Of a stretch of DNA of 64,000 nucleotides, positions 1-7,033 are shown in pieces; position 1 is the stretch's first letter; each line of letters starts with the position of its first letter. The stretch comes from Bradyrhizobium sp. AUGA SZCCT0176 (lineage in GTDB: Bacteria > Pseudomonadota > Alphaproteobacteria > Rhizobiales > Xanthobacteraceae). Under the pieces are notes generated by a model, which was not told the origin of the DNA, searched no databases, and saw only the letters and a program-made list of their open reading frames with translations. Location of the stretch: the NCBI RefSeq assembly GCF_018130145.1, contig NZ_JAFCMB010000005.1, positions 62,001 through 126,000 on the forward strand, given 5' to 3'. Position numbers and translations under genes: made by a program.

Positions 1-1
1 C

Positions 2-1396
2 GTCCACGGGCGCGGCGAGGGCGATGCCCGCAGCGATCTCGACGGCCAGTTCGAAAAATGGTTTGCCGCCGCCGCAGCAGCAGCAACCAAGGAGTTCGGC
101 CTCGCGTCGACCTTCACCCGCAGCGCCGACGATGCGCCGCTTTACACGATCGAGCCGGTGGCGCCGACCGCCGTCAACGTGATTGTGGCGCAGGGCGGCG
201 TTTCGCCGATGAAGGTGCAGGTCAATTCCGAGCTGCAGAACAAGGTCGGCGCCAATCCGTCTGACCGCTCGACGCGGCATATCGAAGTGCAGCTGCCGCC
301 GGGCGCTTCCTATCGAGTCGGCGATCACCTCAGCGTGGTGCCGCGCAATGATCCGGCGCTGGTCGATTCCGTCGCGCGCCGGTTCGGCTTCCTGCCCGCC
401 GATCAGATCCGGCTCGCGGTCGCCGAAGGCCGCCGTGCGCAACTGCCGACCGGCGACGCCGTGTCGGTCGGGCGTTTGCTGACCGAGTTCGTCGAATTGC
501 AGCAGATCGCGACCCGCAAGCAGATCCAGATCATGTCGGAAAACACGCGTTGTCCGATGACCAAGCCGAAGCTGCTGGCCTATGTCGGCGATGACGCCGC
601 CTCGACCGGGCTCTATCGGAGCGACGTTCTCGGAAAACGTAAATCGGTGTTCGACCTGCTGGAGGAATATCCGGCCTGCGAGCTGCCGTTCCATGCTTAT
701 CTCGAAATGCTGTCGCTGCTGGCGCCTCGCTATTATTCGATCTCGTCGTCACCGGCGGGCGATGCTTCGCGCTGCAGCGTCACCGTCGGCGTGGTCGAAG
801 CGCCCGCGAGTTCGGGCCGCGGCGTCTACAAGGGCGTCTGCTCGAACTATCTCGCCGGCCGCCGCGCCGGCGACACCATCCATGCCACGGTGCGCGAAAC
901 CAAGGCGGGCTTCCGCCTGCCGGACGATGCGTCGGTGCCGATCATCATGATCGGACCCGGCACGGGGCTGGCGCCATTCCGCGGCTTCCTGCAGGAGCGC
1001 GCCGACCGCAAGGCCAAGGGCGCGAGCTTAGGCGCGGCGATGCTGTTCTTCGGCTGCCGCCATCCCGAGCAGGACTTTCTCTACGCCGAAGAACTGAAGG
1101 CGTTCTCCGCCAACGGCATCGCCGAACTGCACACCGCGTTCTCGCGCGCCGACGGGCCGAAGACTTATGTGCAGCATCTGGTCGCGGCGCAAAAGGATCA
1201 GGTGTGGAACCTGATCGAGAAGGGCGCGATCGTCTATGTCTGCGGCGACGGCGGCAAGATGGAGCCGGACGTCAAGGCCGCGCTGGTGTCGATCTATCGC
1301 GAACGCACCGGCGCGGACGAAGCAGCAGGCCTGCGCTGGATCGACGATCTCGGCGCCAGGAACCGCTACGTGCTGGATGTGTGGGCGGGCGGATAG
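2..1396 (+). CDS. Bifunctional cytochrome P450/NADPH-P450 reductase (CYP102/P450-BM3 type), 3' part
   Basis: The reading frame is open from the left edge, so only the C-terminal 464 residues are visible; the heme domain and most of the FMN domain lie outside. The first residues (GEGD...DGQFEKWF) match the end of a BM3-type flavodoxin domain. Then comes an FAD-binding domain with the RYYSISSSP flavin motif near visible residue 243 and GVCSNYL, followed by the NADPH-binding half with GPGTGLAPFRGF near residue 318 and YVCGDGGKMEPDV. The C terminus RYVLDVWAGG carries the Trp that stacks on FAD in this family. The protein would pass electrons from NADPH through FAD and FMN to its own P450 heme, typically for fatty-acid hydroxylation. 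Methionine codons inside (for example at 158) are internal. Substrate cannot be told from this fragment. Confidence 0.9.
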   Translation, partial: VHGRGEGDARSDLDGQFEKWFAAAAAAATKEFGLASTFTRSADDAPLYTIEPVAPTAVNVIVAQGGVSPMKVQVNSELQNKVGANPSDRSTRHIEVQLPPGASYRVGDHLSVVPRNDPALVDSVARRFGFLPADQIRLAVAEGRRAQLPTGDAVSVGRLLTEFVELQQIATRKQIQIMSENTRCPMTKPKLLAYVGDDAASTGLYRSDVLGKRKSVFDLLEEYPACELPFHAYLEMLSLLAPRYYSISSSPAGDASRCSVTVGVVEAPASSGRGVYKGVCSNYLAGRRAGDTIHATVRETKAGFRLPDDASVPIIMIGPGTGLAPFRGFLQERADRKAKGASLGAAMLFFGCRHPEQDFLYAEELKAFSANGIAELHTAFSRADGPKTYVQHLVAAQKDQVWNLIEKGAIVYVCGDGGKMEPDVKAALVSIYRERTGADEAAGLRWIDDLGARNRYVLDVWAGG

Positions 1397-1405
1397 TTTT
1401 TCATC

Positions 1406-1572
1406 CGTCGTCCCGGCGAACGCTCGGATGCGCATTTGCGCATCGGGGGACCCATACCGCGTGATCTATCGGGTTGAAAAATGCTGTTCGACGAGTCTTC
1501 GTAACCACCAGCACTTGTGGTTATGGGTCCCCCGATGCGCAATTGCGCATCTGAGCCTTCGCCGGGACGACG
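1406..1572. repeat. Intergenic inverted repeat, family A
   Basis: Two 51-base arms (1406-1456 and 1522-1572) are near-perfect reverse complements, with only a few mismatches. They surround a 65-base centre. The outer parts (CGTCGTCCCGG at one end, GGGACCCATACCGCG at the inner end of the left arm) recur in the element at 26361-26482. It fills the gap between the P450 reductase and the next gene. Confidence 0.88.
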
Positions 1573-1599
1573 AAAAGCCGGTCGTGCTAGAACCCCGAC

Positions 1600-2274
1600 A
1601 TGATTCCCTGGGAAAAAATCGATACCGCGCGTGTGCCCGGCACCGACGCGGAACTGCGCCTGATGAAGCGCGGCGCCGAGTTTTCCATCATGCTCGGCAC
1701 CAACGAGCTGATGAACAGCCGCCTCAGTGGTTCCGAAGCCGCGCTCGCCACCCTTGCGGTCAAGAAGCTGGAAGCGAACAAGAAGCCGCATCTGCTGATC
1801 GGCGGATTGGGCATGGGCTTTACGTTGCGGGCTGCGCTTGCGGTGCTCGGCGCCGGGGCGCGGATCGTGGTGGCTGAACTGGTGCCGGCCGTCGTCGCCT
1901 GGGGGCGAGGTCCGATGGCGGAGATTGTTGGCGGCAGCCTGAACGATACGCGCGTCAGCATTCAGGAAGTGGACGTCACCGAGATTATTCGATCCAGCCG
2001 ATCGAAATTCGATGCGATTCTGCTCGACGTCGACAACGGCCCGGAAGGCCTGACCCGCAAGGCTAATGATGGGCTCTACAGTTCAGCCGGATTGGGCGCG
2101 GCACATACCGCGCTTCGTCCCGGCGGCGTCCTGGCCGTCTGGTCGTCCGGACCCAACGCGCCGTTCTCAAAGCGGCTGCGTGCCGCCGGTTTCGATGTGA
2201 ATGAGGTTGCCGTGCGCGCCACCGGAAGAGGCGGCGGCGCGCGCCATGTCATCTGGATCGCAACACGCACGTAG
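1600..2274 (+). CDS. Spermidine-synthase-like protein (class I SAM-dependent methyltransferase fold)
   Basis: The 224-residue protein has a Rossmann core of the spermidine synthase/methyltransferase type: LLIGGLGMGFTLRAAL near residues 65-80 is the glycine-rich nucleotide loop, VVAELVP follows as the acidic end of the second strand, and ILLDVDNGPEG near residue 138 is the loop carrying the polyamine-synthase Asp. RPGGVLAVWSSGPN is typical of the later strand in this fold. It is shorter than true spermidine synthases (about 280 residues) and lacks their N-terminal beta-hairpin domain, so polyamine synthesis is not assured. The ATG at 1600 follows directly after the inverted repeat and no strong ribosome site is seen. 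It stands alone, between a repeat and a convergent gene. The fold is clear; the substrate is unknown. Confidence 0.75.
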   Translation: MIPWEKIDTARVPGTDAELRLMKRGAEFSIMLGTNELMNSRLSGSEAALATLAVKKLEANKKPHLLIGGLGMGFTLRAALAVLGAGARIVVAELVPAVVAWGRGPMAEIVGGSLNDTRVSIQEVDVTEIIRSSRSKFDAILLDVDNGPEGLTRKANDGLYSSAGLGAAHTALRPGGVLAVWSSGPNAPFSKRLRAAGFDVNEVAVRATGRGGGARHVIWIATRT

Positions 2275-2321
2275 TGCGTCACGCTGCTCCGCGTATCGGT
2301 CGATGATGCCCGGACGATGCC

Positions 2322-2786
2322 TCAGAACATCGTGTTGCTGTTCGCCGGATTCTCGGGGATCGGCTGGACGACGTCCCAATGCTCGACGATCTTGCCGTTC
2401 TCGAGCTTGAAGACGTCGATGATCGCGCTCCCCCTCGTGCCGGGCTCGCGAATGGCGTGGACATGCAGGATGACGTAATCGCCGTCCACGAACGAACGCT
2501 TGATCTCGCTGCGGGAGTTCGGGAATTTCTCGCGCAGGAATCCAATGAACTTGCGGAAGCCCTCGGGACCGTCAGCGGCATTCGGATTGTGCTGGACATA
2601 GCGATCGCCCATATAGGCGATCGCGCCGTCGGCATCTTTCTGGTTTAGCCCCTTCTCATAGAAGTCGAGCACCGCTTTTCTGTTGGCTTCCTGCTGCGCC
2701 GCGGAGGCGGCCCAGGCGCTCGGAGAGGCGAGGGCGAACAGGACGACGGTGGCCAGGGCGATGCGTGGCCGAAAAAAGAGATCCAT
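2322..2786 (-). CDS. Secreted NTF2-like / SnoaL-type protein
   Basis: The chosen ATG at 2786 has GGAG 8-9 bases upstream and gives a 154-residue protein with a clear signal peptide (MDLFFRPR, then a hydrophobic run ending SAWA). Longer in-frame starts up to 2954 would bury that signal. The mature part begins with QEANRKAVLDFYEKGLNQKD and contains YVQHNPN, FREKFPN-like and DVFKLENGKIVEHWDVVQPIP segments typical of the SnoaL-like polyketide-cyclase/NTF2 family. Members of this family include secreted proteins of unknown role as well as cyclases and isomerases. It converges with the upstream spermidine-synthase-like gene. The fold is well supported; a catalytic role is not. Confidence 0.8.
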   Translation of the reverse strand: MDLFFRPRIALATVVLFALASPSAWAASAAQQEANRKAVLDFYEKGLNQKDADGAIAYMGDRYVQHNPNAADGPEGFRKFIGFLREKFPNSRSEIKRSFVDGDYVILHVHAIREPGTRGSAIIDVFKLENGKIVEHWDVVQPIPENPANSNTMF

Positions 2787-2890
2787 GATCGGGCTCCATC
2801 TGACGATATCGGTGTGCCGTCTATAGTACTCGACCCCGCCGGCCGTAAGAGGGCACCCGATACTCACGAAGTCACCTCGAAGTAACCTGA

Positions 2891-3808
2891 TCAAGCCGCC
2901 TTCGCCGCCGCACCATGGGCGTGCTTGTCGATGGCATCGATGATCTGCGGCCACATCGGGATCGGCAACGCGTGGCCCATGCCGTCGATCATCACAAGCT
3001 TCGCGCCTGGCACAGAGGCTGCCGTATCCTTGCCGCCCTCGGGCCGCACCAGGGGATCGACGGTGCCGTGGATGACGAGCGTTGGTGCCTTCACCGCGCT
3101 CAGCCGTTCCTTGCGGCTGCCGGAGGCGAGCACCGCGCGCAGCTGGCGGCCGACGCCGGCCGGGTTGAGGCCGCGTTCATAGGTGCGTTCGGCGCGCGAG
3201 CGGTCGAGCGCTTCGTCTTCCGGAAACGAGCCGACGCGCAAGATTTTCCAGGTTTTTGCAAAGCGTTCGAAATACTCTTCCTTGGTCGCGGGCGGCGGCG
3301 CCATCAGCATGGCGGCGGCTTCCCGTGTCGGCCCCGGCACCTTGGGATTGCCCGTTGTCGACATGATCGACGTCAGCGAGCGCACCCGTGCCGGAAACGA
3401 GATCGCGACTTCCTGGGCGATCATGCCGCCCATCGATGCGCCGACCAGATGCGCCGACTTGATGCCGAGCACGTCCATCAGGCCGACCGTGTCCTTGGCC
3501 ATGTCGATCAGTCTGTAGGGCGCGGCGACCGGGATCTTCAGGAATTTCAGCTTGAGCAGTTCGAGCGCGCTCAGACGCTTGCCGCCGGTCATGCGGGAGG
3601 ATTTGCCGATGTCGCGGTTGTCGAAACGGATGACGCGAAAACCGCGCGCGGCCAGCTGGCGGCAGAAATCATCGTCCCAATGGATCATCTGGGCGCCGAG
3701 GCCCATGATCAGCAGCAACGGTTCCGCGCCGGCATCGCCGAAGCTTTCGTAGCAAATGTCGATGCCATTGGCGTGGGCGATCTGCGGCGGCTGATGGGCA
3801 AGCGTCAC
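2891..3808 (-). CDS. Alpha/beta hydrolase
   Basis: This 305-residue enzyme shows the alpha/beta hydrolase plan: LLLIMGLGAQMIHW (oxyanion-hole region), GFRVIRFDNRDIGKS, the nucleophile elbow GASMGG, the acid in VIHGTVDPLV and the catalytic His in IDGMGHALP. The frame stays open to an ATG at 4051, but that start would leave no promoter for the divergent gene at 4064, and the extra residues are not hydrolase-like. A GTG at 3808 has AAAGGA 8 bases upstream and begins just before the conserved QIAHANGIDICYESFG, so I prefer it. Its position divergent to the PHA synthase operon invites a role in ester or polymer metabolism, but nothing in the sequence proves that. Substrate is not identifiable. Confidence 0.82.
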   Translation of the reverse strand: MTLAHQPPQIAHANGIDICYESFGDAGAEPLLLIMGLGAQMIHWDDDFCRQLAARGFRVIRFDNRDIGKSSRMTGGKRLSALELLKLKFLKIPVAAPYRLIDMAKDTVGLMDVLGIKSAHLVGASMGGMIAQEVAISFPARVRSLTSIMSTTGNPKVPGPTREAAAMLMAPPPATKEEYFERFAKTWKILRVGSFPEDEALDRSRAERTYERGLNPAGVGRQLRAVLASGSRKERLSAVKAPTLVIHGTVDPLVRPEGGKDTAASVPGAKLVMIDGMGHALPIPMWPQIIDAIDKHAHGAAAKAA

Positions 3809-4063
3809 GTTGGCGGTCCTTTGGATCAGTCCTGCGATGGTACCTTGATGGGGTCTTGTATGGCACGGTTTACCGCATCGCAGAAGGCTTTGCTGCTCAC
3901 TGTTAACCAGTCCCTTGTTCTGACGCGTTTTCCAGACGCGAACCGCTACCCGCTTCGCTTGAAAACGCGACGTCGCCCGGTTGACCGCCACGCCGCAACG
4001 GTGTGGTATGGCGGAATAATATCCGAGGCGTGGCAAAGCGCTCGTAACCAAGGGAGGGCGCCA

Positions 4064-4444
4064 ATGGCCGACAAAGGCAATGATCCTGCCGTGATCTGGC
4101 AGACGATGATCGGGGAGATGGAGAAGGGGTTCAACTCCTTTGCCAACCAGGCGATGGCTTCGCCCGAATTCTCAAAAGTGATGAATCAGGTCGGCGGCGT
4201 CTCGGCCGGCGCGCAGAAGCAGCTCGGCGAGCTGATGGAGAAGTATCTCGTCAGCATGAACCTGCCGAGCCGGGCGCAAATGGTCGGCATGGCCGAGCGC
4301 ATCCAGGGAATCGAAGGCCAGCTCAACGAGATCAAGGCGATGCTGCACCAGATCCATCACAATTCGCTGGCGCCTGAAGGCGGCTATGGCGCGGCGCGGC
4401 CGCCGCGCACCAAGCGTCCCCCGTCGGAGGGAGAGCAAAAATGA
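4064..4444 (+). CDS. Small PhaE-like partner of the PHA synthase
   Basis: The 126-residue protein starts at an ATG preceded by AGGGAGG (4051-4057) and its stop overlaps the phaC start as ATGA, so it is translated together with the synthase. It is mostly helical. Two features recall PhaE subunits of class III synthases: the N-terminal MEKGFNSFANQ region, and a C-terminal coiled-coil-like segment MAERIQGIEGQLNEIKAML followed by a basic, Pro-rich tail. It is much shorter than typical PhaE (about 350 residues), so I treat it as a short partner or phasin-like activator rather than a full PhaE. The role is inferred chiefly from the tight coupling with phaC. Confidence 0.72.
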   Translation: MADKGNDPAVIWQTMIGEMEKGFNSFANQAMASPEFSKVMNQVGGVSAGAQKQLGELMEKYLVSMNLPSRAQMVGMAERIQGIEGQLNEIKAMLHQIHHNSLAPEGGYGAARPPRTKRPPSEGEQK

Positions 4445-5526
4445 ACGCGCCCGCAGCAGCCCTCGATCTGGCGTCGATTCCCGAGCGGATCCAGTCCGAG
4501 GTGCAGCGCGCGATCCAGCGCAGCATCAAGGGCGTCGAATACATCTCCTCGTCGGGCCCCGCGCTGGGTTCGACGCCGAAGGACGTGCTGCTCAGCCGCG
4601 GCACGCTGAACCTCTATCACTACCGGCCCATCGCGGACGAAATCTACCGCGTGCCGATCCTGATCGTGATGGCGACCACCAACCGCGGCTACATCCTCGA
4701 CATGGTGCCCGGCCAGAGTTTTATCGAATTCCTGCTCAAGCGCGGCTACGACGTCTACATGATGGACTGGACCGCGCCGAAACCGGAGGAAAAATCGCTG
4801 CGGATGGAGGATTACGTCCTCGACTTCATCCCGGATTGCGTCCGCCGCGTACAGCAGGATTCCGGTGAAACAGACGTCACCGTGATCGGCTATTGCTTCG
4901 GCGGCGTGCTGTCGCTGCTGTACGGCTCGATCTTCAACGACGGACCGATGAAGAATTTGATCTGCTTCACCACGCCGATCGATTTCCGCGAGATGAAGCT
5001 GTTCTCGAATTTCTCGGACCGGCGCTATTTCGATGTCGATCGCCTCGTCGACAGCATCGGCAATGTGCCGCCGGAAATGATCCTGTCTTCGTTCGAAATG
5101 CTGCGGCCGGCGTCGCGCGCGGTCAGCCAGGTGAATTTGTGGGAGAACATCTGGAACGACGAATACGTCAAGGCCTACCGGATGATGGATCGCTGGGGCA
5201 CCGACACGTTGCCGCTGGCGGGCGAGTATTTCCGCGCCATCACCAAGGACCTGATGTGGGACAACAAGCTCTACAACGACACCATGACGGTCGGCGGGCG
5301 TGCGGCCAATATCGCTGACATCAAGGTGCCGATCCTGCACGCGGTCGCCGAACACGATCACATCGTGCCCTATGACGCGGCCAAGCACCTGATCGCCAAG
5401 GTCGGCTCGTCCGACAAGGAAGAGGTGGTCCTGAAGGGCGGCCATGTCAGCGTCGTCGCCGGCGCCAATGCGATCAAGCGGCTATGGCCGAAACTGGACA
5501 ACTGGTTAGGTAAGAGATCAACATGA
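4441..5526 (+). CDS. phaC: Poly(3-hydroxyalkanoate) synthase, class III PhaC type
   Basis: The 361-residue length matches class III PhaC (about 355) rather than the class I enzyme (about 590). The lipase-box variant G-Y-C-F-G-G puts the nucleophilic Cys at residue 152. The acid is Asp306 in AEHDHIVP and the base is His335 in GGHVSVV, the usual Cys-Asp-His triad of PHA synthases. The enzyme joins hydroxyacyl-CoA monomers into granules in the cytoplasm. It overlaps the PhaE-like gene upstream and the GNAT gene downstream by ATGA, giving a three-gene operon. A phasin gene follows less than 1 kb away. The assignment is secure; monomer preference is not visible, although class III enzymes mostly make short-chain polymer. 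Confidence 0.9.
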   Translation: MNAPAAALDLASIPERIQSEVQRAIQRSIKGVEYISSSGPALGSTPKDVLLSRGTLNLYHYRPIADEIYRVPILIVMATTNRGYILDMVPGQSFIEFLLKRGYDVYMMDWTAPKPEEKSLRMEDYVLDFIPDCVRRVQQDSGETDVTVIGYCFGGVLSLLYGSIFNDGPMKNLICFTTPIDFREMKLFSNFSDRRYFDVDRLVDSIGNVPPEMILSSFEMLRPASRAVSQVNLWENIWNDEYVKAYRMMDRWGTDTLPLAGEYFRAITKDLMWDNKLYNDTMTVGGRAANIADIKVPILHAVAEHDHIVPYDAAKHLIAKVGSSDKEEVVLKGGHVSVVAGANAIKRLWPKLDNWLGKRST

Positions 5527-6116
5527 GTGAAACACGTTCCTATCCGCGCCACGTCAAGACCGACGCCGGCGAGATCGAATTCCGCCTGATGTCCCGCGCC
5601 GACGAGGCCGCGGTGCTTGCCTTCGCGCAGAAGCTGCCGACCCATGATCTGCTGTTCCTGCCGCGCAACATCAGCCAGCCCAAGGTGCTGTCGGCCTGGA
5701 TCAACGAGATCGAGCGCGGGCAGATCACGAGCCTGCTGGCCGTGAAGGGCGACGCGGTGGTCGGTTGCGGCACGCTGGTGCGCGACCCGCATTCCTGGTC
5801 GCAGCATGTCGGCGAGATCCGGATGGTGGTGTCGCAGGACGTGCGCGGGCAGGGCGTCGGCCGGGCGCTGTCGCAGGAGACCTTTGCGCTGGCGCTGGGC
5901 GCCGGGCTGGAAAAGCTCTCGGTGCAGATGACGGTCGACCAGCAGGCGGCGATCGCGCTGTTCGAGAGCCTCGGTTTCAAGGCCGAGGCCCTGCTGCGGG
6001 ACCACGTCCGGGACGTCGACGGCAAGAAGCATGACATTGTCGTGCTCGGGCACAATGTGGCGCAGGTGCGAGCCCAGCTGGAGGCCTACGGGCTTCCGGG
6101 CGCCGTCCAGCACTAG
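5523..6116 (+). CDS. GNAT-family N-acetyltransferase
   Basis: The 197-residue protein has the GNAT acetyl-CoA binding loop VSQDVRGQGVGRALSQE (R/Q-x-x-G-x-G/A pattern) near residues 102-117, after the beta-strand segment VGEIRMVV, and a later FESLGFKAEALL motif typical of the C-terminal part of the fold. It would transfer an acyl group from CoA to an amine. Its start overlaps the phaC stop as ATGA, so it belongs to the PHA synthase operon; a role in modifying a granule protein or regulator is possible but is only inferred from position. The 20-base tandem repeat begins six bases after the stop. Confidence 0.82.
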   Translation: MSETRSYPRHVKTDAGEIEFRLMSRADEAAVLAFAQKLPTHDLLFLPRNISQPKVLSAWINEIERGQITSLLAVKGDAVVGCGTLVRDPHSWSQHVGEIRMVVSQDVRGQGVGRALSQETFALALGAGLEKLSVQMTVDQQAAIALFESLGFKAEALLRDHVRDVDGKKHDIVVLGHNVAQVRAQLEAYGLPGAVQH

Positions 6117-6121
6117 AGGGT

Positions 6122-6174
6122 GGCCGTCCGGCACCAAAGCCGGCCGTTCGGCACCAAAGCCGGCCGTTCGGCAT
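6122..6174. repeat. Short tandem repeat, 20-base unit, about 2.5 copies
   Basis: Two consecutive 20-base copies (6126-6145 and 6146-6165) differ at one position and are followed by a partial third copy. Each copy contains CCGGC...GCCGG, so every unit can fold into a small hairpin. It lies just after the GNAT stop codon and may end or stabilise the phaC operon transcript. Confidence 0.8.
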
Positions 6175-6267
6175 TAGACGAAAGTGGAACTTTTGCTGGT
6201 TCCCTAGGCAAACCGCTCATCATTGAGGCTCATCACGCATTCGTGATGTCGCGATGCAACATCGATA

Positions 6268-6278
6268 TTGCGCCGCAA
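6268..6278. promoter_or_regulatory. Possible PhaR-type operator upstream of the phasin gene
   Basis: The palindrome TTGC-GCC-GCAA lies 86 bases before the phasin ATG. It contains the TGC-N3-GCA core reported for PhaR repressor sites (CTGC-N3-GCAG) upstream of phasin genes in Paracoccus and Rhodobacter. A second half-site pair (GCAAC at 6256, TTGC at 6268) is adjacent. No phaR gene is in the window, so this is a motif match only. Confidence 0.4.
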
Positions 6279-6363
6279 CATTAACTATGGCACAACGATC
6301 TCGCCCCGGGCCACTCCGGACGGGGTGAGCCCATAGCTCAAACCTGAGGATGGAGAGACCCCC

Positions 6364-6840
6364 ATGACCACCGAAACCAATTCCGTGCTGAACACCGTCA
6401 AGGAAGCCTTCGCGCCCGTCACCGAGGCGTTCACCAAGCTCCAGAACCTGGAAGTTCCGGAAGCTGCCCGTGAGTTCGTGAAGAAGCAGGCCGAGACCGC
6501 GAAGGTTCGCGCCGCCGACATGCATGCCGGTTCCGAGAAGGTGACCGCTGCCATCGAGACCGCCGTTGCCGGTTCGGTTTCCGAGGCTGCCAAGATCAGC
6601 CGCAACATCCAGCAGGCGTTTTATCAGGACGCGGAAGCGTTCTTCGCCGGCATCGACAAGCTCGCTTCGGCCAAGTCGCTGAGCGAAGCCGCCCAGATCC
6701 AGTCGGACATGGTCCGTGCGCGTGGCGAAGTGTTCGTCTCGCGGGCGAAGGCCACGTCAGAATATCTCGGCAAGCTCGTCGCCGACAGCGCCAAGACCGC
6801 TCAGGACAACTTCTCCAAGGTCTACAGCAAGACCGCCTGA
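6364..6840 (+). CDS. Phasin (PHA granule-associated protein)
   Basis: This 158-residue, helix-forming, Ala/Glu/Lys-rich protein contains no Cys and no membrane span, and matches the phasin family: an amphipathic N-terminal region (FAPVTEAFTKLQNLEVPEAA), then FVKKQAETAKVRA and a C-terminal EAAQIQSDMVRARGEVF / YLGKLVADSAK pattern. Phasins coat PHA granules and control their number and size. GGAGAG lies 6 bases before the ATG, and a strong terminator follows at 6866, so it is probably a monocistronic, highly expressed gene. The upstream 190 bases hold a possible PhaR-like palindrome. The location just downstream of phaC supports the assignment. Confidence 0.9.
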   Translation: MTTETNSVLNTVKEAFAPVTEAFTKLQNLEVPEAAREFVKKQAETAKVRAADMHAGSEKVTAAIETAVAGSVSEAAKISRNIQQAFYQDAEAFFAGIDKLASAKSLSEAAQIQSDMVRARGEVFVSRAKATSEYLGKLVADSAKTAQDNFSKVYSKTA

Positions 6841-6865
6841 TAGCGATCTGCCAACTGCCCTTTTG

Positions 6866-6895
6866 GAAGGCCCGCTTAGGCGGGCCTTCTTTTTG
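6866..6895 (+). terminator. Rho-independent terminator of the phasin gene
   Basis: A GC-rich stem (GAAGGCCCGC / GCGGGCCTTC, TTAG-type loop) is followed by a run of five T, 25 bases after the phasin stop. Confidence 0.92.
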
Positions 6896-6918
6896 TCTGG
6901 TATTCACTTAGATCAGTC

Positions 6919-7013
6919 AGACCCTCATGGTGAGGAGGCGCACTTGCGCCGTCTCGAACCATGAGGCCTCATCCTTCGAGACGGCGCTTCGCGCCTCCTC
7001 AGGATGAGGGTCT
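6919..7013. repeat. Intergenic inverted repeat
   Basis: Two arms of about 40 bases (starting AGACCCTCAT and ending ATGAGGGTCT) are imperfect reverse complements around a short centre with GCCTC. It separates the phasin terminator from the DUF445 gene. An ATG at 7004 lies inside the right arm and is therefore a poor start for that gene. Confidence 0.85.
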
Positions 7014-7033
7014 GCGTTCAGTCGAAAGCCGCC

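Noticed and set aside
1406..1572. Ends of an insertion sequence
   Set aside because: The inverted arms enclose only 65 bases, there is no transposase frame, and no target duplication is evident.
2915..4444. Long plus-strand frame ending in the PhaE-like gene
   Set aside because: Only the last 126 codons (from 4064) are real. The rest runs antisense to the alpha/beta hydrolase and encodes Arg/Ala-rich sequence.
4384..5445. Minus-strand frame opposite phaC
   Set aside because: Shadow of phaC; no domain.
6122..6174. Possible CRISPR-like array
   Set aside because: The units are directly adjacent with no spacers, and only about two and a half copies exist.
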